Assembly (NCBI RefSeq): GCF_041916735.1
Contig: NZ_JAYRYY010000002.1
Strand: one strand, 5' to 3'
DNA: 64,000 bases
DNA from: Zoogloea sp016790385
GTDB taxonomy: Bacteria > Pseudomonadota > Gammaproteobacteria > Burkholderiales > Rhodocyclaceae
Below are positions 17,503-25,366 of the stretch, piece after piece (within the stretch, counting starts at the first letter, position 1; every line of letters starts with the position of its first letter). The position numbers and the translations under genes were made by a program. Under the pieces are notes generated by a model, which saw only the letters and a list, made by a program, of their open reading frames with translations, was not told the DNA's origin and searched no databases.

Positions 17503-18036
17503 TTACTTCTTCTTGGTTTCTTTCAAGGTGACCACTTCGTCCGAATAGCGGACACCCTTGCCCTTATAGGGCTCAGGTGCGCGGTATGCACGGACCTCAG
17601 CAGCAACCTTGCCGACAGCTTGCTTATCGACACCCTTGATCAGAATTTCGGTCTGAGTCGGAGTCTCGACCTTGATCCCAGCGGGCATTTGATGAACCAC
17701 GGGATGGGAGAAACCCAGCGACAGATTAAGCTTGTCGCCCTGCGCCTGCGCTCTATAGCCCACGCCCACGAGGGTCAGCTTCCTTTCGAAACCCTTCGAA
17801 ACGCCGGTCACCATATTGTTAACCAGCGCACGCATGGTGCCGGACATCGCCTTACTATTCACCGCTCCCTCAACAGCAGAGCACTGAACACCATCACCTT
17901 GACGCTCAACCTTAACGGAAGGATGAACTGCTTGCGCCAGCGACCCCAGAGGGCCCTTGACAACGATCTGGCCGCCATTAATGGAAACATCGACGCCAGC
18001 AGGCAAGACAACAGGATTCTTGGCTACACGGGACAT
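17503..18036 (-). CDS. rplF: 50S ribosomal protein L6
   Basis: 177 residues, the same as E. coli. The frame is open nine codons further, but a GGAGG box five bases before ATG 18036 and the family N-terminus MSRVAKNPV fix the start. The two repeated L6 folds and the C-terminal RAPEPYKGKGVRY motif near the sarcin-ricin loop contact are present. Confidence 0.98.
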   Translation of the reverse strand: MSRVAKNPVVLPAGVDVSINGGQIVVKGPLGSLAQAVHPSVKVERQGDGVQCSAVEGAVNSKAMSGTMRALVNNMVTGVSKGFERKLTLVGVGYRAQAQGDKLNLSLGFSHPVVHQMPAGIKVETPTQTEILIKGVDKQAVGKVAAEVRAYRAPEPYKGKGVRYSDEVVTLKETKKK

Positions 18037-18047
18037 ATCAACCTCCG

Positions 18048-18443
18048 TTAAGCCACGATGCACAGCACTTCGCCGCCAGCTCGGGCAGCGCGCGCGGCGC
18101 GATCAGTCATCACACCCTTGGGAGTGGACACGATTGCCACACCAAGACCATTCATCACACGGGGAAGATCATCACTCCCCTTGTACACGCGAAGACCGGG
18201 ACGGCTGACGCGCTCAATGCGCTCAATCACCGGACGACCAGCGTAATACTTGAGGGAAAGGGCCAGTTCAGCCTTACCGCCGTTCTCATTCACCGCGAAA
18301 TCGTCAATATAACCTTCGCTTTTCAGAACTCCGGCGATTGCGACCTTCAGCTTGGAGGAAGGCATCGCGACAGAGCTCTTTTGCGCCTGCTGCGCGTTAC
18401 GAATCCGCGTCAGCATATCGGCGATCGGATCAGACATGCTCAT
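18048..18443 (-). CDS. rpsH: 30S ribosomal protein S8
   Basis: 131 residues (130 in E. coli), N-terminus MSMSDPIADMLTRIRN. In E. coli S8 is the translational repressor of the spc operon through a site in rplE mRNA. AAGGGG six bases before ATG 18443 supports this start over the ATG two codons later. Located between rpsN and rplF. Confidence 0.97.
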   Translation of the reverse strand: MSMSDPIADMLTRIRNAQQAQKSSVAMPSSKLKVAIAGVLKSEGYIDDFAVNENGGKAELALSLKYYAGRPVIERIERVSRPGLRVYKGSDDLPRVMNGLGVAIVSTPKGVMTDRAARAARAGGEVLCIVA

Positions 18444-18453
18444 CTTCGACCCC

Positions 18454-18759
18454 TTACCAGCTTGCCTTGGTCATGCCAGGAACTTCGCCACGGAAAGCAA
18501 CTTCACGCAGCTTGTTACGGCAGAGACCGAATTTACGGAAAACACCACGCGGACGACCGGTCTGCTCGCAGCGATTACGCTGACGGCTCGGACTGGAGTT
18601 GCGCGGCAGTTGTTGCAGCTTGAGACGCGCAACCATGCGCTCTTCGTCCGACAGCTTGGCGTTGTTGATCTGCTCGAAGAGAGCAGCACGCTTGGCTGCA
18701 AACTTAGCAACCATCTTCGCGCGCTTCTCTTCACGATTGATCAGAGACAGTTTCGCCAT
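18454..18759 (-). CDS. rpsN: 30S ribosomal protein S14
   Basis: 101 residues, the long zinc-free (C-) form found in proteobacteria: MAKLSLINREEKRAKMVAKF and QTGRPRGVFRKFGLCRNKLRE, lacking the CxxC pairs of the short form. The open frame extends 20 codons upstream into rplE, but ATG 18759 fits the family start, 7 bp after rplE. Confidence 0.97.
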   Translation of the reverse strand: MAKLSLINREEKRAKMVAKFAAKRAALFEQINNAKLSDEERMVARLKLQQLPRNSSPSRQRNRCEQTGRPRGVFRKFGLCRNKLREVAFRGEVPGMTKASW

Positions 18760-18766
18760 AACACCC

Positions 18767-19306
18767 TCAGTTCTTGAAAGGGAACTTGAACGCGGCGAGC
18801 AGAGCGCGCGCCTCGTCATCCGACTTGGCAGTCGTCGTAATGCTGATATTCATCCCGCGAAGAGCATCGATCTTGTCGTACTCGATTTCGGGGAAAATGA
18901 TCTGCTCCTTGACGCCAAGATTGTAGTTACCACGACCGTCAAAACCTTTACCGGCGATACCGCGAAAGTCACGGATACGCGGCATGGCGATCGTAACCAA
19001 GCGATCGAGAAACTCGTACATTCGAGGCCCCCGAAGCGTAACCATGCACCCAATTGGGTATCCATCGCGAATCTTGAAGCCTGCGATAGATTTCTTGGCT
19101 TTCGTTGTAACCGGCTTTTGACCAGCAATCTTCTGCAGATCGCCAACCGCGTAGTCCAAAACCTTCTTGTCGCCAACAGCCTCACCAACGCCCATATTCA
19201 GGGTGATCTTGGTGATGCGGGGCACTTCCATGACAGACTTGTAGCCGAACTTCTTGAGAAGCTCCGGGGACACAGTCTCTTTGTAGAATTCTTGCAGGCG
19301 CGCCAT
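18767..19306 (-). CDS. rplE: 50S ribosomal protein L5
   Basis: 179 residues, identical length to E. coli. Motifs GKKPVTTKAKKSIAGFKIRDG-like (seen as GQKPVTTKAKKSIAGFKIR) and FDGRGNYNLGVKEQIIFPEI are diagnostic. L5 binds 5S rRNA and P-site tRNA and forms a bridge to the small subunit. Located 9 bp after rplX. Confidence 0.98.
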   Translation of the reverse strand: MARLQEFYKETVSPELLKKFGYKSVMEVPRITKITLNMGVGEAVGDKKVLDYAVGDLQKIAGQKPVTTKAKKSIAGFKIRDGYPIGCMVTLRGPRMYEFLDRLVTIAMPRIRDFRGIAGKGFDGRGNYNLGVKEQIIFPEIEYDKIDALRGMNISITTTAKSDDEARALLAAFKFPFKN

Positions 19307-19315
19307 GACTATCCC

Positions 19316-19630
19316 TTACGCATCCACTACTTCGCCATTGGACTTGAAAATCCGGACCTTACGGCCATCCTCAAGCACCTTGAAACCGACGCGGTCAGCC
19401 TTTTGCGTGGCGGCATTGAACACAGCCACATTGGAAACCTGGATCGGCATCTCCTTCTCAACGATCCCGCCGACCTGACCCTTCATCGGATTCGGACGAA
19501 CGTGCTTCTTGACGCGATTGATGCCTTCCACAACGACGACATCACCATCAACACGCAGCACGGTTCCGCGCTTACCCTTATCCTTGCCCGTAAGGACGGC
19601 GATCTCATCGCCTTTGCGAATCTTGTTCAC
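19316..19630 (-). CDS. rplX: 50S ribosomal protein L24
   Basis: 104 residues, the same as E. coli. It starts MNKIRKGDEIAVLTGKDKGKRG, a KOW motif, and contains GINRVKKHVRPNPMKGQVGG. L24 initiates large-subunit assembly at the 23S 5' domain. Located 9 bp after rplN. Confidence 0.98.
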   Translation of the reverse strand: MNKIRKGDEIAVLTGKDKGKRGTVLRVDGDVVVVEGINRVKKHVRPNPMKGQVGGIVEKEMPIQVSNVAVFNAATQKADRVGFKVLEDGRKVRIFKSNGEVVDA

Positions 19631-19639
19631 AACAACTCC

Positions 19640-20008
19640 TTAGAGAACTTCAGGCGCCAGGGAAACGATCTTCATGAACTTCTCGGTACGCAACTCGCGC
19701 GTAACGGGTCCAAAGATACGCGTACCGATCGGCTCGCCCTTGTTGTTAAGCAGGACCGCAGCATTGCGATCAAACTTGATCAGCGAGCCATCGGGGCGAC
19801 GAACACCCTTGGCGGTACGAACCACCACGGCACTATAGACGTCACCCTTCTTGACACGACCACGAGGAGCCGCATCTTTAATACTCACCTTGATGATGTC
19901 ACCAACACCGGCGTAGCGACGCTTGGAGCCGCCCAGCACCTTGATGCACATCACGTAACGCGCGCCGGTATTATCGGCGACGTCCAGCATCGTTTGCATT
20001 TGGATCAT
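19640..20008 (-). CDS. rplN: 50S ribosomal protein L14
   Basis: 122 residues (123 in E. coli), N-terminus MIQMQTMLDVADNTGARYVMC. It contributes to the subunit interface and the binding site of L19. It is the first gene of the spc group, and the 150-bp gap upstream carries a hairpin and promoter-like sequence. Confidence 0.98.
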   Translation of the reverse strand: MIQMQTMLDVADNTGARYVMCIKVLGGSKRRYAGVGDIIKVSIKDAAPRGRVKKGDVYSAVVVRTAKGVRRPDGSLIKFDRNAAVLLNNKGEPIGTRIFGPVTRELRTEKFMKIVSLAPEVL

Positions 20009-20106
20009 TTAAACTCTCCAACTTGACACGCTAGGCGCGGCCAGTTTTGGATCCCGTTCGGGTTGATTGGACTTGCACGGGAAACCGCGCAAGAGCAAAG
20101 ACAGCA

Positions 20107-20135
20107 ATAATAACGGCTTGCCAATTTCTTGGCAA
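20107..20135 (-). promoter_or_regulatory. Candidate spc operon promoter overlapping a hairpin
   Basis: On the minus strand TTGCCA (20135-20130), a 17-bp spacer and TATTAT (20112-20107), each one mismatch from consensus. The -35 box is inside the 3' arm of the hairpin at 20113-20140, and the -10 box begins right after it. Position matches the S10/spc boundary. Confidence 0.55.
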
Positions 20136-20140
20136 GCCGT
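20107..20140 (-). terminator. Hairpin at the S10/spc boundary (terminator-like)
   Basis: A perfect 12-bp stem (20113-20124 with 20129-20140) closes a GAAA tetraloop when transcribed leftward, and is followed by TTATTATTG. The U-tract is interrupted, so it may act as a partial terminator or processing site after rpsQ. It starts 19 bp after the rpsQ stop. Confidence 0.65.
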
Positions 20141-20158
20141 TTGTACAACTAGAACCGC

Positions 20159-20425
20159 TTAAACTGCCACAACCTGCTCGAGAACCTTGGTAACTCGCCA
20201 AGTCTTGGTCTTGGAGATAGGACGAGTTTCCTCGATTTCCACGAGATCACCAGTCTTCGCCACACCGCCCTCGACATGGGCATGGTACTTCGCAGTGCGG
20301 GTGATCACCTTACCATAAAGGGGGTGCTTAACCCGGCGCTCCACCAGCACCGTAACCGTGTTCATCATCTTGTCGCTGACAACGCGGCCGACTTCAACAC
20401 GCTTGTTCTTGACTTGTTCGTTCAT
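20159..20425 (-). CDS. rpsQ: 30S ribosomal protein S17
   Basis: 88 residues (84 in E. coli). The segment VGRVVSDKMMNTVTVLVERR followed by HPLYGKVITRTAKYHAH is typical of this OB-fold primary 16S-binding protein. It overlaps the rpmC stop by 4 bp (ATGA) and closes the S10 group. Confidence 0.98.
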   Translation of the reverse strand: MNEQVKNKRVEVGRVVSDKMMNTVTVLVERRVKHPLYGKVITRTAKYHAHVEGGVAKTGDLVEIEETRPISKTKTWRVTKVLEQVVAV

Positions 20426-20616
20426 TTCGCACCCGCCTTCTCACGAAGAATGGTTTTGACTCGGGCGATGTCCTTTCGGACCTTGCCGAGCTGCGAAGTG
20501 TTGCTCAGTTGCTGCGTGGCGGTCTGCATACGCAGACTAAATTGAGCCTTCAGCAGTTCAAGCAATTCCGCGTTGAGCTCGCCGGCATCTTTAGCCCGCA
20601 ATTCAGAAGCTTTCAT
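20422..20616 (-). CDS. rpmC: 50S ribosomal protein L29
   Basis: 64 residues (63 in E. coli), MKASELRAKDAGELNAELLE. A two-helix protein near the exit tunnel, part of the docking site for trigger factor and SRP together with L23. Overlaps rpsQ by 4 bp and lies 3 bp after rplP. Confidence 0.97.
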   Translation of the reverse strand: MKASELRAKDAGELNAELLELLKAQFSLRMQTATQQLSNTSQLGKVRKDIARVKTILREKAGAK

Positions 20617-20619
20617 CTT

Positions 20620-21033
20620 TTACCCCACCATCCGGACAACGAAGACGGTTTCGATGGGCAGCTTAGCGGCGGCGAGACGGAACGCCTCGCGAGCCAGAGC
20701 CTCATCCACACCATCCATCTCGTAGAGAACCTTGCCAGGCTGGATTTCGGCAACCCAATACTCCGGGCTACCCTTACCGTTACCCATCCGCACTTCTGCC
20801 GGCTTTTGCGAAATCGGCTTATCCGGGAAAACGCGGATCCAAATACGACCACCCCGCTTGATATGACGGGTCATGGCACGACGAGCAGACTCAATCTGGC
20901 GAGCAGTAAGACGACCACGCCCAACCGCCTTCAGACCGTACTCGCCAAAGCTTACCTTGGCGCCGCGGGTGGCGAGACCCTTATTGCGGCCCTTCTGCTC
21001 CTTACGATACTTCCTTCTCGACGGCTGCAGCAT
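20620..21033 (-). CDS. rplP: 50S ribosomal protein L16
   Basis: 137 residues (136 in E. coli), beginning MLQPSRRKYRKEQKGRNKG. L16 organises the A-site tRNA channel of the large subunit. There are two consecutive ATG codons; AGGAG six bases before the second (21033) decides it. The start lies inside rpsC, a 32-bp overlap in another frame, so translation of the two genes is probably coupled. Confidence 0.97.
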   Translation of the reverse strand: MLQPSRRKYRKEQKGRNKGLATRGAKVSFGEYGLKAVGRGRLTARQIESARRAMTRHIKRGGRIWIRVFPDKPISQKPAEVRMGNGKGSPEYWVAEIQPGKVLYEMDGVDEALAREAFRLAAAKLPIETVFVVRMVG

Positions 21034-21826
21034 CATTCACTCCTGCTTCTTTTTTGGTCCGTTTTGCGCCATCAGCCTGATCACCGCCAGTGCGGCGTGC
21101 GGGCCGCTTGGCACCCGGCTTGCTGTCGGCACCCTCATTGCGACGACGACCGCGACGATTGTCGCCTTCGTTCTCGGTCGCTGCGGGCTGCTCGTTACGA
21201 GCGAGAGCCTCGCCCTTGTACACCCACACCTTGATGCCGATGACACCGTAAGTGGTATGCGCTTCAGAAACACCGTAATCGATATCTGCGCGGAGGGTAT
21301 GAAGAGGCACACGGCCCTCGCGATACCACTCGGTACGGGCAATTTCGGCGCCGTTCAGGCGGCCGGAACTCATGATCTTGATGCCCTGAGCGCCCAGACG
21401 CATGGCGTTCTGCATTGCGCGCTTCATTGCACGACGGAACATGATCCGCTTAACGAGCTGCTGGGAAATGGAGTCAGCGATGAGCTGCGCATCGGTCTCC
21501 GGCTTGCGAACCTCTTCAATGTTCACATGCACGGGCACGCCCATGATGCCCTGGAGATCGGCCTTCAGCTTCTCGATGTCTTCACCTTTCTTACCGATGA
21601 CAACACCAGGACGAGCACTGAACACCGTAATGCGGGCGTTCTTTGCAGGACGTTCGATTACCACACGGCTCACGGAAGCGTGGGCTAGCTTTTTCTTCAG
21701 ATGAGCGCGGACCTTAAGATCCTCATTCAGCATCGTCGCGAAATCGCCACCAGCGGCAAACCAGCGGGAGCCCCAGTTACGAGTTACCGCCAGGCGAAAG
21801 CCTGTCGGATGGATTTTCTGTCCCAT
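21002..21826 (-). CDS. rpsC: 30S ribosomal protein S3 with C-terminal extension
   Basis: 274 residues, about 40 longer than E. coli S3 (233). The KH domain (VVIGKKGEDIEKLKADLQ) and C-terminal S3 domain (GRLNGAEIARTEWYREGRVPL) are complete by about residue 215. The remainder is a low-complexity Arg/Gly/Lys-rich tail. That tail runs over the rplP start. S3 lines the mRNA entry channel, so a basic extension could touch incoming mRNA; that is inference. Located 9 bp after rplV. Confidence 0.97.
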   Translation of the reverse strand: MGQKIHPTGFRLAVTRNWGSRWFAAGGDFATMLNEDLKVRAHLKKKLAHASVSRVVIERPAKNARITVFSARPGVVIGKKGEDIEKLKADLQGIMGVPVHVNIEEVRKPETDAQLIADSISQQLVKRIMFRRAMKRAMQNAMRLGAQGIKIMSSGRLNGAEIARTEWYREGRVPLHTLRADIDYGVSEAHTTYGVIGIKVWVYKGEALARNEQPAATENEGDNRRGRRRNEGADSKPGAKRPARRTGGDQADGAKRTKKEAGVNDAAAVEKEVS

Positions 21827-21835
21827 GGGTTCTCC

Positions 21836-22165
21836 TTACTCTCCGACCGTGACGTAAATATGGCAGGTCGGCTTGCTGATGCGATTGCCACGACCCTTTG
21901 CACGGGCAGTGAAGCGCTTCAGCGTCGTACCTTGCTCAACGTAGATCGTCTTGACCCGCAGGCTGTCGATATCGGCGCCGTCGTTGTGCTCGGCGTTTGC
22001 AATTGCGGACTCAACAACCTTCTTAATGATCTTCGCTCCTTTTTTGGGGGAGAAAGTCAGGATATTGAGAGCCTGCTCGACAGTCTTGCCACGGACGAGA
22101 TCCGCAACCAGACGACCTTTTTGTTCCGACAGACGTACGCCGCGGAGAATGGCTTTGGTTTCCAT
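21836..22165 (-). CDS. rplV: 50S ribosomal protein L22
   Basis: 109 residues (110 in E. coli). METKAILRGVRLSEQKGRLVADL and the extended loop KTIYVEQGTTLKRFTARAKG that reaches into the exit tunnel are visible. AAGGAG eight bases before ATG 22165 is better spaced than for the ATG at 22171. The tunnel loop shows no obvious macrolide-resistance deletion. Confidence 0.97.
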   Translation of the reverse strand: METKAILRGVRLSEQKGRLVADLVRGKTVEQALNILTFSPKKGAKIIKKVVESAIANAEHNDGADIDSLRVKTIYVEQGTTLKRFTARAKGRGNRISKPTCHIYVTVGE

Positions 22166-22177
22166 CGTCATTTCTCC

Positions 22178-22453
22178 TTAGCGCTTGGCCTTCTTGCTGG
22201 CGGCGTGACCCTTGAACGTACGGGTGAGCGCGAATTCGCCAAGCTTGTGACCAACCATGTTTTCCGAAACGTACACCGGAATGTGCTGACGACCGTTATG
22301 CACAGCAATCGTCAAACCGACAAAATCCGGAAGCACAGTAGAGCGACGCGACCAAGTCTTGATCGGGCGCTTGTCATTCGACACCCGTGCCGCATCCACC
22401 TTTTTTAGGAGGTGAGCGTCGACAAAGGGGCCTTTCTTAATAGAACGTGCCAT
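22178..22453 (-). CDS. rpsS: 30S ribosomal protein S19
   Basis: 91 residues (92 in E. coli): MARSIKKGPFVDAHLLKKVD and the C-terminal FALTRTFKGHAASKKAKR. S19 sits in the small-subunit head beside S13. Located between rplB and rplV, 10 and 12 bp gaps. Confidence 0.98.
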   Translation of the reverse strand: MARSIKKGPFVDAHLLKKVDAARVSNDKRPIKTWSRRSTVLPDFVGLTIAVHNGRQHIPVYVSENMVGHKLGEFALTRTFKGHAASKKAKR

Positions 22454-22463
22454 CTCTTACCTC

Positions 22464-23291
22464 TTATCGCTTGTGCCGACGCTGAACAATCATGGAGTCG
22501 GTACGCTTGACGCTACGGGTACGATAACCCTTCGTCGGCTGACCCCACGGGCTGACAGGCACACGCCCTTCGCCAGTACGGCCTTCACCACCACCGTGCG
22601 GGTGATCCACCGGGTTCATGGCAGTACCACGAACGGTCGGACGGATACCGCGCCAACGATTGGCACCAGCCTTGCCGATTTTACGCAGGCTATGCTCTTC
22701 ATTACCCACTTCGCCGATGGTCGCACGGCATTCGATATGAACGCGGCGAATCTCACCAGAGCGCAGACGAACCTGAGCATAAATACCCTCGCGGGCGAGC
22801 AACTGCACGGACGTACCGGCTGCACGCGCGAGCTGCGCACCCTTACCGGGAATCATCTCTACACAGTGCAGAGTCGTACCAACCGGGATGTTTCGGATCG
22901 GCAAAGCATTGCCCGACTTGATCGGGGCCTCGGAACCACTGACAACGGTCTGCCCCACCACCATGCCCTTCGGCGCAATGATGTAACGACGTTCGCCGTC
23001 AGCGTAGCAAAGCAAGGCGATATTGGCAGACCGGTTGGGGTCATACTCAAGACGCTCAACCTTGGCGACGACTCCGTCCTTATTCCGACGAAAATCAACG
23101 ACGCGATAATGTTGCTTGTGACCACCACCCTTGTGACGAGTGGTGATGTGGCCGTTATTATTACGACCAGCAGTCTTGGTCTGCTTTTCGACGAGCGAGG
23201 CAAGCGGCGCACCCTTGTGAAGATTGGCGTTAACCACCTTCACAACCGCGCGACGACCGGCAGACGTCGGTTTGACTTTAACGAGTGCCAT
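22464..23291 (-). CDS. rplB: 50S ribosomal protein L2
   Basis: 275 residues (273 in E. coli). GRNNNGHITTRHKGGGHKQHY and the conserved C-terminal VRGTAMNPVDHPHGGGEGRT, with the histidine close to the peptidyl-transferase centre, are intact. Located 5 bp after rplW. Confidence 0.98.
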   Translation of the reverse strand: MALVKVKPTSAGRRAVVKVVNANLHKGAPLASLVEKQTKTAGRNNNGHITTRHKGGGHKQHYRVVDFRRNKDGVVAKVERLEYDPNRSANIALLCYADGERRYIIAPKGMVVGQTVVSGSEAPIKSGNALPIRNIPVGTTLHCVEMIPGKGAQLARAAGTSVQLLAREGIYAQVRLRSGEIRRVHIECRATIGEVGNEEHSLRKIGKAGANRWRGIRPTVRGTAMNPVDHPHGGGEGRTGEGRVPVSPWGQPTKGYRTRSVKRTDSMIVQRRHKR

Positions 23292-23296
23292 ATTCC

Positions 23297-23602
23297 TTAC
23301 TCCCCGGCCGCAAAGTTAATTTCCTGGCCCGGCTTCAGACACACATATGCCTTCTTCCAGCCCTTGCGACGACCCACCATCTTGCCAAAGCGCTTTTCCT
23401 TGCCCTTGACGTTCGCGACCTGAACAGCCTTGACCTCCACCTTGAAGAGAAGCTCAACAGCAGCTTTAACTTCAGGCTTGGTGGCGTCGCTGGCGACGCG
23501 AAAAACGATCTGCTCGTTCTTATCAGCGATGTAGGTAGCCTTTTCCGAGATCTGGGGCGCGAGCAACACCTGCATCAGACGCTCTTCCTTGAATGCGCTC
23601 AT
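23297..23602 (-). CDS. rplW: 50S ribosomal protein L23
   Basis: 101 residues (100 in E. coli). The start ATG overlaps the rplD stop as ATGA. An in-frame TTG two codons further upstream lies inside rplD and is not needed. L23 forms the chaperone and SRP docking site at the tunnel exit. PQISEKATYIADKNEQIVFRV is typical. Confidence 0.97.
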   Translation of the reverse strand: MSAFKEERLMQVLLAPQISEKATYIADKNEQIVFRVASDATKPEVKAAVELLFKVEVKAVQVANVKGKEKRFGKMVGRRKGWKKAYVCLKPGQEINFAAGE

Positions 23603-24225
23603 TGCCAAATCTCCTCCATCTTGGCGATTGCCCCCTTAGTGACCAGCACATTGGGGAAACGCACCAGGGAAACCGGATCAGTCTCGCTGACTTCAAGAAC
23701 AAGAACGTTCGGAAGATTACGGGACGACAGGTACAGGTTCTCATCAAAGGAATCGGTGATCACCAGAACGGGACCAGCACCCAACCCAAAGCCTTTGAGC
23801 TTCTGAGCCAGCAACTTGGTCTTCGGCGCCTCGACAGCAAAGCCCTCAACCACCGACAGACGACCATCACGCGCAAGCTGCGACAGAATCGCAGCAACAC
23901 CGGCGCGGTACATCTTGCGATTAACCTTGTGAGAAAAGTTCTCATCGGGCTTGTTGGGAAATGCACGACCACCCCCACGCCAGATCGGGCTCGAGCTCAT
24001 ACCAGAGCGAGCACGACCCGTACCCTTTTGCCGCCACGGCTTGTGGGTCGTGTGCGAGACTTCATCGCGCCCCTTTTGAGCACGATTGCCGGAGCGGGCA
24101 TTGGCCATGTACGCAACGACAACCTGATGAATCAGAGCTTCATTGTATTCACGACCAAACAACGCATCCGACGCCTCAAGGGTCGCAGAAGGCTGGCCCT
24201 GTTCATTCAACAGCTTCAGTTCCAT
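23599..24225 (-). CDS. rplD: 50S ribosomal protein L4
   Basis: 208 residues (201 in E. coli). MELKLLNEQGQ, the tunnel loop RPWRQKGTGRARSG-like region (KPWRQKGTGRARSGMSSSP) and the C-terminal VLVTKGAIAKMEEI identify it. In E. coli L4 also represses the S10 operon at the leader level. ATG 24225 follows a GGGAGG box; the preceding GTG codon is ignored. Confidence 0.97.
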   Translation of the reverse strand: MELKLLNEQGQPSATLEASDALFGREYNEALIHQVVVAYMANARSGNRAQKGRDEVSHTTHKPWRQKGTGRARSGMSSSPIWRGGGRAFPNKPDENFSHKVNRKMYRAGVAAILSQLARDGRLSVVEGFAVEAPKTKLLAQKLKGFGLGAGPVLVITDSFDENLYLSSRNLPNVLVLEVSETDPVSLVRFPNVLVTKGAIAKMEEIWQ

Positions 24226-24236
24226 CACGCCTCCCG

Positions 24237-24881
24237 TCAGTTGCCAGCCTTGACGGCCGGACGAACAACAACATCGCCACCGTCATGACCAGGCACACCG
24301 CCCTTGATCAACAAAAGGCCGCGCTCGACATCAACGCGAACCACCTCAAGGTTCTGCACGGTGCACTTCGCTGCGCCGAGGTGTCCGGTCATGCGCTTGC
24401 CCGGAAAAACACGACCCGGATCCTGCGCCATACCGATAGAACCCGGCACATTGTGACTACGGGAGTTACCGTGGGTCTGACGACCAGAGGCAAAGTTGTG
24501 ACGCTTAATCGTACCGGCATAACCCTTCCCGATCGAAACGCCACTCACATCAACTTTCTGACCGACAGCGAAGATATCGACACCAACAACATCACCAGCC
24601 TTCAGGGAAGACAGGCGATCGGCATCAACACGGAATTCCTTCAGAACATGACCTGCTTCGACACCCGCCTTGGCAAGATGACCGGCAGCAGCCTTATTGA
24701 CACGACTCGCACGCCGAACACCAAAGGTCACCTGGACAGCGGAATAGCCATCCGATTCAGCCGTTTTGATCTGGGTCACACGGTTGTTGGACACATCCAG
24801 CACAGTTACCGGAATGGATTGACCATCCTCAGCAAAAATGCGAGTCATGCCCACCTTGCGCCCGACAAGGCCTAGACTCAT
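24237..24881 (-). CDS. rplC: 50S ribosomal protein L3
   Basis: 214 residues (209 in E. coli). MSLGLVGRKVGMTRIFAEDG and the methylated-glutamine region HNFASGRQTHGNSRSHNVPGS are recognisable. L3 nucleates 23S folding and reaches the peptidyl-transferase centre. A 117-bp gap separates it from rpsJ, unusually wide for this operon and holding a hairpin. Confidence 0.98.
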   Translation of the reverse strand: MSLGLVGRKVGMTRIFAEDGQSIPVTVLDVSNNRVTQIKTAESDGYSAVQVTFGVRRASRVNKAAAGHLAKAGVEAGHVLKEFRVDADRLSSLKAGDVVGVDIFAVGQKVDVSGVSIGKGYAGTIKRHNFASGRQTHGNSRSHNVPGSIGMAQDPGRVFPGKRMTGHLGAAKCTVQNLEVVRVDVERGLLLIKGGVPGHDGGDVVVRPAVKAGN

Positions 24882-24942
24882 TTTATTCTCCTTACCCTGG
24901 TTGCGATTGACCAGGACCGATTGTCATTACAAACTGCGCCAA

Positions 24943-24975
24943 AAAGCGCAAGGGCCGGATTATATCGGCCCTTGC
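24943..24975 (-). promoter_or_regulatory. Hairpin with U-tract and internal -10 box between rpsJ and rplC
   Basis: On the minus strand a perfect 10-bp stem (24975-24966 with 24957-24948) is followed by GCTTTTT, a terminator-like arrangement. Its 8-nt loop region carries TATAAT (24964-24959), with a weak TTGCGC 18 bp upstream. It may act as an attenuator or as an internal promoter for rplC onward. Function inferred from structure only. Confidence 0.5.
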
Positions 24976-24998
24976 ACACTAAGCGCAATAGTGTCGAA

Positions 24999-25310
24999 TT
25001 ACTGCAGCTTGATTTCCACGTCCACGCCGGCAGGAAGATCCAGCTTCATCAAGGCGTCGACGGTCTTGTCAGTCGGATCGACGATATCCATCAACCGCAG
25101 GTGGGTACGAATCTCGAACTGATCGCGTGAAGTCTTATTGACGTGGGGGGAACGCAACAGATCGAAACGCTCAATGCGGGTCGGCAAGGGCACGGGGCCC
25201 CGAACAACAGCGCCAGTACGTTTCGCGGTATCAACGATCTCGAGGGCGGACTGATCGATCAACTTATAATCAAAGGCCTTGAGACGGATACGGATTTTCT
25301 GGTTTTGCAT
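24999..25310 (-). CDS. rpsJ: 30S ribosomal protein S10 (NusE)
   Basis: 103 residues, the same as E. coli, starting MQNQKIRIRLKAFDYKLIDQS. It serves the small-subunit head and, as NusE, transcription antitermination with NusB and NusG. The open frame extends 15 codons upstream into the intergenic hairpin, so ATG 25310 is chosen. It follows tuf by 56 bp. Confidence 0.98.
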   Translation of the reverse strand: MQNQKIRIRLKAFDYKLIDQSALEIVDTAKRTGAVVRGPVPLPTRIERFDLLRSPHVNKTSRDQFEIRTHLRLMDIVDPTDKTVDALMKLDLPAGVDVEIKLQ

Positions 25311-25332
25311 TTTTTCTTCCAAAGAGCAGACA

Positions 25333-25355
25333 GTGCGGCGCCCCATGCGCCGCAC
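25333..25355 (-). other. Intergenic hairpin between tuf and rpsJ
   Basis: A perfect 9-bp GC-rich stem (25333-25341 with 25347-25355) and 5-nt loop in the tuf-rpsJ gap. On the minus strand it lacks a U-tract, so it is not a classical terminator; it could be a processing or pausing signal or an rpsJ leader element. Confidence 0.55.
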
Positions 25356-25366
25356 CCATTCAATTA

